Assembly (NCBI RefSeq): GCF_016909495.1
Contig: NZ_JAFBFW010000005.1
Location: forward strand, 186,001 to 250,000
Direction: 5' to 3'
DNA length: 64,000 nucleotides
Source: Pantoea coffeiphila
Lineage (GTDB): Bacteria > Pseudomonadota > Gammaproteobacteria > Enterobacterales > Enterobacteriaceae
Position 1 is the first letter of the stretch, and each line of letters begins with the position of its first letter. Below, in pieces: positions 35,191 to 47,000 of the stretch. The position numbers and the translations under genes were made by a program. The notes below the pieces were generated by a model. The model ran no database searches. It was not told where the DNA came from and saw only the letters and a program-made list of their open reading frames with translations.

Positions 35191-36060
35191 ATGCAGATCT
35201 ACTGCCTCAACCCACAGTCCTCTTCCCGCTTCTTTGAGCAGGGCACACGGCCAAAACTGGCGTTTGTCTGCAAGGCTGAAGGCATGGAGGCCGCCATTCC
35301 GCGCGTGATGCACCAGCATGATGACCGCTTCGAGCTGATGTTTATCGCTGAGGGCAGCGGCATTTACAACATTGACGGTCGCGGCTATCACGTGAAGCGC
35401 GGCGACATTCTGCTGTTTAACCACGGCATCCTGCATGATGAAAATCCCCATGCCTCAGACGATCTGCTGATTTTTAGCTGCGGAGTCGAACAGCTGAAGT
35501 TTGACGGGCTGCCGCTCAATTTTCTTACCGCCCGTTCGCAGGTTGCGGTCATGCCCAGCGGTGAGGCTTACGCCGAGATTTGCGGAATGTTCGGACAGAT
35601 GTGGCAGCACGTTAGCAGCAGAAGCGTATACGGGGAAGAAATCAGCCAGGCATTGCTCTGCGCACTGTTACTGCTGTGCCGCAGTATCTGGGTTGCCAAT
35701 AAGCAGGAAAAAGAAACCTCGGAATCCCTGCTGGGCCAGAGAATTAAAGATTACATCGACAGCCGCTATAAAAGTGATATTGCCCTTAAATCGATTACCG
35801 CTGCGCTAAATATGAACCAGTTTTATCTGGCACACGTATTCAAAGCCTATTCAGGCTATTCCCCTAAGCAGTATCAAACCCGGCGGAGAATAGGCGAAGC
35901 GCAGACGCTACTGCTCAGTACCGATTTAGGCGTAACGGAAGTCGCTAATGCGGTGGGCTATGACAACGTGAATAACTTCCACCGCATCTTTCATAATCTT
36001 GTTGGCATACCGCCGGCCCGCTATAAAAAATTCTGGCTGACGGGGCAGATAAAGTCCTGA
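35191..36060 (+). CDS. AraC-family regulator
   Basis: A 289-residue regulator with an N-terminal cupin-like sensing domain (HQHDDRFELMFIAEG, GDILLFNHGILHDE) and a C-terminal AraC DNA-binding domain from about residue 185. The last helix-turn-helix contains VTEVANAVGYDNVNNFHRIFHNLVG. GGAGACATC precedes the ATG. It is divergent from the MFS/dehydrogenase/EIIA/isomerase operon and is its likely activator. Confidence 0.88.
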   Translation: MQIYCLNPQSSSRFFEQGTRPKLAFVCKAEGMEAAIPRVMHQHDDRFELMFIAEGSGIYNIDGRGYHVKRGDILLFNHGILHDENPHASDDLLIFSCGVEQLKFDGLPLNFLTARSQVAVMPSGEAYAEICGMFGQMWQHVSSRSVYGEEISQALLCALLLLCRSIWVANKQEKETSESLLGQRIKDYIDSRYKSDIALKSITAALNMNQFYLAHVFKAYSGYSPKQYQTRRRIGEAQTLLLSTDLGVTEVANAVGYDNVNNFHRIFHNLVGIPPARYKKFWLTGQIKS

Positions 36061-36288
36061 TGTTTATCCTTCATCTGGAAAGTAAATTAAATAATTCTCA
36101 TATGGCTTGAATATTCTGTCAATTTAATTTGCATTTTCTCCTGTGGCTCCAATAGTATTGTCGCCCGACATATTATTTTACGGTTTGCAGTATTTTGAAC
36201 AGGCACCTTAATACGATCGTAGCTTGCTTTCTGGTTTGGAAAGCGAAAGGCGAGGTGCCGTCATGGATGACAACGCAAGGAGCAGGGA

Positions 36289-38010
36289 ATGCGCCAGGAC
36301 TGCGCTCAGGGTTTATTACGTCTTATCCGGTGGGGATGGCTTAGCCTGTCCGTCGCCGTCACGCCGGTATTGGCTTCACCCAACAGCCCCGCGCGGGAAG
36401 CCGCCTCGATAGATGCGCAGGAACAGCTTCGCCAGCAGGAGCGCGAGCGCGAGCGCGTGCTGCGTGAGGAAAATACCCCGCAGCCCGATGCCCGGCTGCG
36501 CCGCCCGGATGTGGCTCTGCCCGATTATCCGCAAAATGAGTCTCCCTGCTTTATTATCAACAGCCTGCGCCTGACCGGGGATTCCGCCGATCGTTTTGGC
36601 TGGGCGCTGAATGCTGCAAAGGGCGCAAAAGGGCGCTGCCTCGGTAGTCAGGGTATCGTGCTGACGATAAACAAGGTACAGAACGCCATTCTGGCCGCAG
36701 GCTATGTCACTACGCGAGTGATGGCGCAGGAGCAGGATCTGACGACCGGCGTGCTGACTCTGACGCTGCAGCCGGGCCGTATCGGCCAGGTCCGCTTTGA
36801 CGATACCGTTTCGTGGCGCGGTCGGCTGTGGAATGCCATTCCGGCCTCCCCCGGTGAGATCCTTAACCTGCGTGATATCGAACAGGGGCTGGAGAACTTT
36901 AAACGCGTTCCCAGCGCTGCCGCCGATATTCAGATCGTTCCCGGTCAGCAGGATGCAACCAGCGATCTGCTGGTGAACTGGCAGGAAGGCCGCCCGGTAC
37001 GTTTGAGCCTGGGGCTGGATGACAGCGGGTCGAAAAGCACCGGCCGCTACCTGGGATCGGCCACACTGGCTGTGGATGCTCCCTTTGCTCAGAACGACTT
37101 GTTCTACGCGAATGCGGGCAAAGACCTGTTGGAGCACGGGCCGTTTGGCAACCATTCTCATGCCCTGAACTACTTTTTCCCGTTCGGCTACTGGGCGCTG
37201 TCGGCCAACTACAACAACTATACCTACCACCAGAACATCCCCAACGCCAACGAGGTACTGACCTACAGCGGCAAAAGTAACAATGCCCAGCTGACCCTGT
37301 CGCGGCTGATTTTTCGCAATCAGTCACACAAAACCACGCTGAATCTGCGCGGCTGGCGCAAGCGTTCCACCAATGCGGTCGACGGCATCAATATGGATCA
37401 ACAGAGCCGCCGCACCGCCGGATGGGAAATTGGCGTTAATCAGCACAGCTACCTCGGCGACAGCACGCTGGATGCCAATATCAACTGGCATCGCGGCACG
37501 GGGGCATTGGGCGCGAAGCGCGCCCCGGAAGAACTCACCCACAGCGGCAGCGCCCGTACCGGCATCCTGCTGGCGGATCTCAGTCTTAATCAGCCTTTCG
37601 CACTGGCGGAACAGCCGTGGCGCTACTACACCGCGGTACGCGGCCAGTGGAGCAGCAACGCACTGACGCCGCAGGAGCGCATGGCCATTGCCGGGCGCTA
37701 CACGGTACGCGGCTTTGACGGCGAGCAGATGCTCTCCGGCGAGAAGGGATTTCTGTGGCGCAACGAGCTGGCGTGGAACGTGCTGGCACAGGGGCAGGAG
37801 CTGTACCTGGCTGCGGACTACGGGCGCGTAAACGGACCCGGCACCCGCTATCTGGTGGGACACCAGCTGGCGGGCAGCGCCCTGGGCGTGCGGGGATCGC
37901 TGTGGCAGCGGTTCAGCTACGACCTGTTTGCCGGCGTGCCGTTGTATAAAGCGGACAGCTTCCACACCTCAGGCGCTACGGCGGGTTTTAGCCTGAACCT
38001 GGAAATCTGA
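36289..38010 (+). CDS. Two-partner secretion transporter, CdiB/ShlB/FhaC family
   Basis: A 573-residue outer-membrane transporter that exports the large exoprotein encoded next. A signal peptide ends near VLAS (about residue 30). A basic linker helix (QERERERVLREEN) follows, then POTRA domains (about 80-210: CFIINSLRLTGD, VTTRVMAQEQDLTTGVLTLTLQPGRI) and a 16-strand barrel from about 240. AIAGRYTVRGFDGE is the conserved lid-lock region and the protein ends in FSLNLEI. AAGGAGCAGGG precedes the ATG. The gap of 79 nt to the exoprotein fits an operon. Confidence 0.92.
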   Translation: MRQDCAQGLLRLIRWGWLSLSVAVTPVLASPNSPAREAASIDAQEQLRQQERERERVLREENTPQPDARLRRPDVALPDYPQNESPCFIINSLRLTGDSADRFGWALNAAKGAKGRCLGSQGIVLTINKVQNAILAAGYVTTRVMAQEQDLTTGVLTLTLQPGRIGQVRFDDTVSWRGRLWNAIPASPGEILNLRDIEQGLENFKRVPSAAADIQIVPGQQDATSDLLVNWQEGRPVRLSLGLDDSGSKSTGRYLGSATLAVDAPFAQNDLFYANAGKDLLEHGPFGNHSHALNYFFPFGYWALSANYNNYTYHQNIPNANEVLTYSGKSNNAQLTLSRLIFRNQSHKTTLNLRGWRKRSTNAVDGINMDQQSRRTAGWEIGVNQHSYLGDSTLDANINWHRGTGALGAKRAPEELTHSGSARTGILLADLSLNQPFALAEQPWRYYTAVRGQWSSNALTPQERMAIAGRYTVRGFDGEQMLSGEKGFLWRNELAWNVLAQGQELYLAADYGRVNGPGTRYLVGHQLAGSALGVRGSLWQRFSYDLFAGVPLYKADSFHTSGATAGFSLNLEI

Positions 38011-38089
38011 CACCGCTGATTATCCTTACCGCTGGCAGGAAACGCCACGGCGGCAACAAACGGACTGGCTTTTTTCACGGACGAAAATC

Positions 38090-41000
38090 ATGAATAAACA
38101 TTGCTATCGCCTTATCTTCAGCCGCACTCACGGAGAGCTGCGGGTGGTTTCCGAGCTGGCCCGCAGCTGCAGTACCGAACCGGGGCAGAGCCGGGGCAGC
38201 GGTGCACCACGGCTGTGGGTGACCGTTCGCCGTGCAGTGTGGATGCTGGGGCTGGCTATCGCCGCCGGGCCTGCCATCGCCGGTGGGATCGTGGCCGACG
38301 GCAGCGCGGCTCCCGGCCTGCGTCCGCAGGTGATTGCCACGCAGAACGGGCTGTCGCAGGTCAACATTACTGCGCCGAACCCGGCGGGCGTCTCACACAA
38401 CCAGTTCACACAGTTTGATGTCGATCGAAATGGCGCGATCCTCAACAACTCATCGCTGATGACCTCCACGCAGCTGGCCGGGATGATCCAGGGTAACCCG
38501 AATCTGAAGCCGGGCAATGCGCCTGCACGCGTGATCCTCAACGAGGTGAACAGCAATAATCCCAGCCAGCTGCGTGGTTTTCTGGAAGTCGCGGGCGGGC
38601 GTGCTCAGGTCATTGTTGCCAACCCGTCGGGGATCGTATGCAGCGGCTGCGGCACCATCAACGCCGGGCGAATGACGCTGACTACCGGTAAACCACAGCG
38701 GGATGCCAGCGGAGCGATCTCCGGCTATCAGGTTGAGCGCGGCACGATCCGCATTGAAGGCGGCGGCCTGAATGGCGATGCCCGTCACGACACCGGCTAT
38801 GTCGATCTCCTTGCCCGTGCGGTTGAGGTCAATACCGGCATCTGGGCTAACGATGAACTGGCGGTAATCGCCGGCCGCAACCGCATCAGCGCCGACGGCA
38901 AGTCGGTACAGCCGATCTCCGGCGGCGATGCAAAGCCCGAGCTGGCAATCGATATGGGCCAGATGGGCGGCATGTACAGCGGACAAATCCGCATGATCGG
39001 TACTGAAACTGGCGTTGGCGTGCGGAATCAGGGCGGGCATTTGCAGGCGGGAAACGCCCTGACCGTTAGCAGCGCCGGGCGTCTGATGTGGCAGCCGGGC
39101 AAGCAGGAGGCGTTCACGCAGGCCGCTGGCAGCATCACGCTAACCGCGCAGGAAAGCATTGAGCATCACGGCAAACTGCACAGCGGCGGTACGCTGACCG
39201 TCGAAAGCCGTGGAGGCGACATCCGTCAGTCCGGCACGCTGGCCGCTGCCGGGGATGTGCACCTTAAAGCGGGCGGTAATATCGCCAGCAGCGGGCATCT
39301 GCTGGCGGGCAGTAATGCCAACAGCCAGCTGGTGCAGGCGGCGAATCTGACCTTAAAAAGCCAGGGGGATATCCGCGCCAGCGGCAGCCTGCTGAGTAAA
39401 AAAGAGGTCAGTCTGAGCGCGCGGCAGGTCGATATCAGCCAGAGCCAGCTCGCTGCCAGCCACGCCACGATAGCGGCGAAAAGCGGCAGTGTGGCGATCC
39501 GCCAGGCGAAGATCGACAGCGGCAGCCTGGACATCAGAACAACGGGAAATGTCGAGGCGCAGCAGTCGCAGGTGAAAGCCGGGCACTGGGACATCAGCGC
39601 CAGCAACCTGCTGAATCACGAGGGTGCCTGGTCGCAGTCGGCAAGTGCGGAAAGCCGCTTTACGCTCAGCGGCACGCTGGACAACAGCCACGGCACGATC
39701 GAAGCGCAGCGGCTGGCGTTGAACAGTAGCGGCCTGATTAACCAGCACGGGCGGCTGGTTTCCCTTGATGGCACCGCGCAACACTGGCAGATCGCCGGAG
39801 ATCTCAATAACACCCGTGGTGAACTGGGCAGCAATGGCGATCTGGCACTTGATGCTTCGCGCCTGATAAACCAGAGCGGCACCCTCGTCAGCCAGGCGGC
39901 GCTTACCGTCAGCACTGAAGGTGATATTGATAATGCCGCCGGTCAGCTGCTGGCGGGAAAACGCCTGACGCTGAATACCGCAGGCGCGATCGATAACCGT
40001 GGCGGTACTCTGAACGGCGGCGAGCTGAAGATGACGATGCAGCAGCTGCACAACGTGCAGGGCAGCGTTATCAGTCAGGGCGATCTGAACCTGGCTTCTC
40101 AGCAGGACCTCGATAACCGGCAGGGGATGATTGGCGCGGGCGGCAGACTGACCATCACCACGGAAGGCGACTGGCACAATCAGGCCGGTACGGCGCAGGG
40201 CGAAACCGAGCTGAGCGTATCTGCGCAAAATATTGATAACGCGGGCGGCAGGCTGCTCTCCGGCCAGCGGCTGGTGCTGAATGCCCGTAGTGCGCTGGAC
40301 AACCGCGACGGCGAAATCGGCGGTGAAACGCTCAGGCTGATTGCCGGGCGGATCGACAATAGCAACGGGCGGATTATCGGCCAGCACTCGCTGACACTGG
40401 AGGCCCGCCAGGCGCTGCAAAATACCCTCGGGCTGCTGGCCGCCGGAAAACAGCTGGATCTGGCGGCTCAGCGATTTAATAACGCCGAAGGCCGGATCGT
40501 CGCGCAGCAGGATCTTAAACTGAACGCACAACAGGCGCTGGATAACACCGGTGGACTGCTTGAGGCGGGTGAGCGGCTGTCGGTCAGCAGCGGCGGAGAG
40601 TGGGATAACCGCAAGGGTACTGCGCAGGGTGGAACCGCTGTTATCGCAGCCGCTGCCCGCCTTGATAATCGCGGCGGCAGATTGCAGTCCGGCGGCGATC
40701 TTCAGCTCAGCACGTCGGGCGATGTGCTGAATCAGGCCGGGCGGCTGACGGCGCAGCGGGCGCTGGGCTGGCAGGGCGGTGCAGGCAGCGGCCTGAATAA
40801 TGACGGCGGTTCACTGCAAAGCGGCGGCTCGCTTTCCCTGACCGGTGGCCAGCTCAGCAACCGCCAGCAGGGCGTGGTGTTAAGCCAGCAGGCACTGTCG
40901 CTGGCACTGACGGGCGAGTGGAATAACCAGGACGGCACGCTGACCGGCAGCGGCGATACCGCGATCCGCGCGGCTGCGCTGAACAACGAGCGGGGGGTGA

Positions 41001-44000
41001 TTAATGCGCTCGGTAGCCTGGATATACAGCTTAGCGGGCGGCTGGATAACGGCAGCGGTCGTATTTTCAGCCAACGGTCGCAGGTGCTTCAGGCGCAGGA
41101 TATTTTCAATATTCAGGGCTGGATGGGTAGCCAGGGCGGCTGGCGTGCCGTCAGCGGCACTTTCGATAATCATCAGGGCAGCGTGCAAAGCCAGCAGGAT
41201 GTCACGCTTGCCGCAACCAGCCTGAACAACGAGCTGGGCATGATGCAGTCCGCCGCCGGGCTGGCGCTGCAAATCACCCGGGATATCGTTAACCGTGCGG
41301 GGAAAATCAGCGCGGGCGGGCAGCTGAGCGTGCAGGGCGACAATGCCACCGCGGCCGGTCGGCTGAATAACGCCGGTGGGCAGCTGCTGGCGGGTGAGCG
41401 GCTGACCGTATCCGCACGGGAAGTGGATAACCGCCAGAGCGGCCTGCTCTACAGCCAGCAGCAGATGATGCTGACGCTGGGCGAGGGGCTTGATAACCGT
41501 TCGGGCCAGCTGCAAAGCGGCGAAAGCCTGACGCTGGTGGCACAGTCCCTGCTGAACGGCGACGGAGCGATAGACAGCCAGCAGCAGCTGGCTCTGCGCA
41601 TTCTCGGCGAGATCGGCAATGCCGCCGGGGCAATCCGCAGCAACGGCGATCAGCACATTACCGCAGGCCAGATCGATAACCGCAAGGGCGTATTCAGCAG
41701 CCGTGGCGGCATGGAAATGACCGCCGTGCGGCTGGAAAATACCGATGGCACGGTGATTAGCCAGGGCCGTGGTATTTACCGCGTTGAAACGCTGAATAAC
41801 CGGCAGGGTAAGATCCACAGCGGCAATACGCTGACGCTGACCGCCACGCAGGTAAGCAATCAGAGCGGGCAGCTGGTTTCTACCGGAGCCCTGGCCCTTC
41901 ATGCCGCACAGCTGGATAACAGCGCAGCAGGGACTGTCAGCAGCCAGGATGCACTGAGCGTGCAGGCGGAGCGGCTGAACAACCGCGACGGCGGCCTGCT
42001 GCTGGGCAGCGCGCTGACGACAGTCACCGTGCAGGCACTGGATAACACCGCAGGTCGGCTGCAAAGCGCCGGTGCAATGACATTCAGCGGGCTGAATACG
42101 CTGGATAATCGCCAGGGTCGTATTCTGGCTAACGGCGCACTCAGTTTTAATGCCGGTGCCGTGGCTTCTGCCCTTGCGCTACTCAACCAGGGCGGCACCA
42201 TCCAGAGCGGCAATACGCTGCACCTCAATACCCGCACGCTGAACAATCAGGGCGGCATGCTGCAAAGTCAGCAGGCCCTGACGCTGGCAGTACAAACGGA
42301 CTATACCCATCGCACAGGCGATACCCTGAACAGCAACACGGCGGTCACGCTGACCGTGGCCGGTGTGATGACCAACCTCACCGACTGGCTGCTGCCCGGC
42401 AGCCTGACCCTTAACAGTACGCATCTGACCAACCGCGGATCGCTGGTGGGGAAAGTGCTACGGCTGACAACCGGCATGCTGGTCAACGGCGGGCGTCTGG
42501 AGGCCGACCGGATGACGCTGAATGTCGACAGTCTGGATAACACGGCTGCGGTGATGGGTGATGAGATCACGATCCATGGCCGGATCGTCGATAACCACGG
42601 CGAGGCGGCAGCGATCGCCGCCGTGCAGGATCTGGATCTGCAGGCGACGCAGCGCATCACCAACCGCGACGGATCGCTGATCTACAGCGGAGATCGTCTG
42701 CATCTTGGCAGCGGCGATCTGATCGAAAACCGCGCCAGCTTTATCGAAGCCGATGGTGATATCACGATCGAGGCCCGCCGTCTGGAGAATCTGCGCGAAG
42801 GGCTGGAAATTGAGCGCGACGCGGAGAAAAGCGAATACAAGTGGCATCGGTATAACTACTACTGGCGATCGTATGGATCGGAAGTCGGTACCGATAAAAA
42901 CACCATGGCACCGACGACACAGCAGCTGACGTTCCGGAATGATGATGCGGTGCAAAACAACCGTTACGGTACGCTGTTAGAGATCGATGCGGCAGGAAAA
43001 CGGGCCAAAGTAAGGGTAAAGTTTGACCAAGGGGCTGTGACCGAAATTTGGGTGAATTATCTCTCTCTGGTCCCCCATACCGACGGTAGCTATGCCATGA
43101 CGTTTTATGAAACGCGAGGCTTCCGGCAAAACAGCGTGCCAACGCCTTATCACAACACATTCTGGCGTGAACACGATCGCGGGCGTCTTGAACAATGGGA
43201 CCCTGAAAGGCATCTGGACATCTTTGATGCGCCGTTTGTAGACGATTACAACAACCTCCGCGAGCGTTCCGTTACCGGTACAACATCGCGCGACAGGCTG
43301 ATCTCGGAAGGCACCGGCGCACGTATCCTGGCGGGCGGCAGTATGGCACTGCATATTACCGACAGGCTGCTGAACGATGCCAGCACCATTTCCGCCAACG
43401 GCAATCTGTCTATCGGCGGCGGTGGGACGGTGGAAAATAAAGGCTATTCGGTTAACGAACGCCGCCAGGAATACATCGTTGACCACTACGATCGTAATAC
43501 CAAACACTGGTATCCCACTTTCAATCTTGATGAAACGACGGCGCTGACCACTATTGACGGCATCATTACCGGCAACGGTAACGTCACCATCAGCGGTGCC
43601 AGCATCAGCAACACCACGGTTAATCAGGCACAGATTAGCAGCGTGGAAGCGGCGCTGAAGGCGGCGGAAGCCGAACGCGCCGAGTGGCAGCGCAATCCGC
43701 TGGCCTTTGAGGTTGAAGGAGCAGGCCGTCAGGAGGGGGAAACGCAGCTTGCGCCGGGCAGCAAGCCATCGGAGACGATAACCTTCCCCGGGCGGCCGCT
43801 GCCTCCTGCTGAACTGGCGCTCACCGAAAAACAGCATCTGGGTGACGTTGCGACCTCAATACCGAATAACGGCTTGTTCCGCCAGGATACTGCCGCTGGC
43901 TCTCCGTTCCTGATCGTCACCGACGAGCGTTTTACCAGCCGCAGCAAATTTATCAGCAGCGACTACATGCTGGAGCGGGTGGGCTACGATCCGTCCCGGG

Positions 44001-47000
44001 TACAAAAACGGCTGGGCGACGGCTTCTATGAGCAGCGCCTGGTGCGGGAACAGGTGTTGAAGCTGACCGGCCGCGCATCGGTGCGGGGCGAAGACGCCAT
44101 GGAGCAATACCAGCAGCTGATGAATAACGGCGTGAAGGTGGCGGAGGCGTTTAGTCTGCTCCCGGGCGTGGCGCTGACGCCGGAGCAAATCTCGGCACTT
44201 CAGCAGGATATCGTCTGGCTGGTCAGTGAAACCGTACAGACCGCCAGCGGCCCGCAAACGGTATGGGTTCCGAAAGTGTACCTGGCGCAGAACACCCTGC
44301 GGCTGACCGGCGACGGCGCGCTGATCGCCGGGGGGGATCTGCAACTTTCCGCCGACAGCGTGCAGAACGCGGGCAACCTGTTCGCCGATCGGGCGCTCAG
44401 CATTGATGCGACAGACTTCCGCCATCAGGGCGGAGAGATAAAAGCCGACAGCATCAACGTGCAGGCCGACAGTCTGTCGATAAGCACCAATCTGCAGGAT
44501 GCCCTGCGGCAGGCAACGATGAGCGCCGGGGATATCTCTTTGAGCGGTAGCGACATCAGCCTGCAGGGCGCGAAGCTGGATGCCACGCAGAACCTCAGCC
44601 TTAGTGCGCGCAACAGTCTGGATATCTCGGCGGCGAAAAGCAGCCACACCGCCAGCCTGGAGGTGATCTCCGGGGCGATGGGCAATCGTAATACCGGCGT
44701 GACGGAAGAGGCCGGTAAGCGGATGGCGCAGGTGAGCGGCGAATGGCAGCAGGCGCTGGGCAGCCAGCTCAGTGCCGGGGGCAACCTCAGCCTTCAGGCC
44801 GGGCAGGATATCACCCTGCAGGGCAGCCAGGTTAAAGCCGGAGAGCAGCTTGGCGTGCAGGCGGGCGGCGATATCAAACTGCTGGCGGACAGCACCAGTA
44901 ATAAAACACAGCTGGAGGCCGGAGCGCGTACCACATCGGTCAGCAACAGCCGTGAAGAGGAACGCCTGCTGCTCAGCACGCTGAGCGGCGACAAAGGCGT
45001 GAGCCTGCATGCGGGTAACACACTGCTGGCCGCAGGCGCACAGGTTGACAGCACGGCAGGCAGCATCGGATTAAGCGCCAACGATGTGACCATTAAAGAA
45101 GCGCATCAGCAGACGCAGGATCTGGACAGCGAACGACGGGGCGGTGGGAAATCCAAAAGCAGCCGCGTGGTGGACTCTTCGCGCGATGAGGTCACGGGCA
45201 GCACCTTCAGCGGGCGTGATGGCGTCACCGTTATTGCGCGTGAGGGCGATATCACCGCCACCGGCAGTACGCTGCACAGTGAAAAAGGGGGCATTGCGCT
45301 ACAGGCGAAGAACGATGTGCTGCTGAACAGCGCCACGGAGCAGCAGTCGGAATACGTTGAATCGCACTCGCAGAAAAAAGGATTCCTGAAAAAATCCACC
45401 ACCCATACGGTGCAGAACGATCGCGTGACGCGTGAGCAGGGCACCTTGCTGAGCGGCGACACGGTCAGTGTGGCCGCCGGAAAGGATCTAACGGTCAGCG
45501 GTTCGGCGATTGCCGCCGACCGGGACGTGGCTCTGCAGGCCGGTAACAACGTGGATATCCGCGCCGCCACGGAAAGTGAATCCCACTACCTGCTGGAGGA
45601 GAAGAAAAAAAGCGGGCTGATGGGCAGCGGCGGCATTGGCTTCAGCGTCGGTAAACAGTCCACGCGCCATGAGATCGATGAACAGGGCACCCGCCAGAGC
45701 CAGAGCGTCAGCACGGTGGGCAGCAGCCAGGGCAGCGTCAGCATTACGGCGGGCGATAAGCTGCATATCGGCGGTGCCGATCTGGTGGCGGGGAAAGATC
45801 TGACCCTGAGCGGCGACAGCGTGCAGATCGATCCGGGCTACGACCAACGCACTCGTAATGAGACGTTTGAAGCGAAGCAGAGCGGGCTGAGCGTGGCGCT
45901 GTCGGGAACGGCAGGCAGTGCGCTGAACACGGCGGTCAGCACCGCGAAACAGGCGAGGAAGGAGAGCGACGGAAGGCTCAGTGCGCTACAAAATACTCAG
46001 GCTGCACTCTCCGGCGTGCAGGCGGCACAGGCGCTGGAGCGGGACGGGCTGGTGACTGAAGCCGCGAATGCCGGCAACGCCGCAGCCGGTCTGCAATCGG
46101 GTGACAACGGGGCGGCGCAGGGTGCCACTAATACCGTGGGGATCAGCGCATCTTACGGCAGCCAGTCGTCGAAAAGTGAAACGCGCAGCGAAAGCCGCCA
46201 GTCGCAGGGCAGCACGCTGACTGCCGGGCAGAACCTGTCGATCAACGCCACCGGGAAAAATAAAACCGGCGGAAGCGGCGACATCACCCTCAGCGGCAGC
46301 GCGCTGAAGGCGGGCGGCGGGATGACGCTGGACGCCGCGCGGGATATTAACCTGCTGTCGGCGCAGAACACCGAACGTACCGAAGATAAGAACAGCAGCA
46401 AAGGCGGCAGCGTGGGTGTGGGTATCGGCGCGGGAGCTGGCGGATACGGTATCAGTGTTTCCGCCAGCGTGAATGCCGGTAAAGGTCATGAAAAAGGCCA
46501 CGGCCTGACGCATACTGAAACCACGCTGGATGCGGGCGGCGGCATCAGCCTGACCAGCGGGCGCGACACCACGCTGAAGGGCGCACAGGTCAGCGGCGAG
46601 AAAATTACCGCCGACGTGGGCCGTGACCTGACGCTGCAAAGCGAGCAGGACAGCGATCGTTACGACGCGAAGCAGCAGAACGTCAGTGCGGGCGGCAGTT
46701 TTACGTTTGGTTCAATGACCGGCTCGGGCTATGTCAGCGCCAGCCGGGACAAGCTGCACAGCAACTTTGACAGCGTGAACGAGCAGACCGGGCTGTTTGC
46801 CGGTGACGGTGGCTATCAGATTACGGTGGGTAAGCACACGCAGCTTGACGGTGCGGTGATTGCCAGCACGGCGGATAAAGCAAAAAACAGCCTGGACACC
46901 GGTACGCTGGGCTGGAGCGATATCGACAACCGGGCGGACTTCAGCGCGGAGCACAGCGGTGGTTCGCTGAGTTCCGGTGGCCCGGTGGGCAAAGAGCTGC

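Noticed and set aside
36224-36412. Short frame overlapping the cdiB start
   Set aside because: It overlaps the cdiB signal-peptide codons in another frame; the cdiB ATG has its own strong ribosome-binding site.
39000-42700. CRISPR-like repetition in the cdiA repeats
   Set aside because: The periodicity is that of haemagglutinin protein repeats: degenerate at DNA level and in frame, without uniform spacers.
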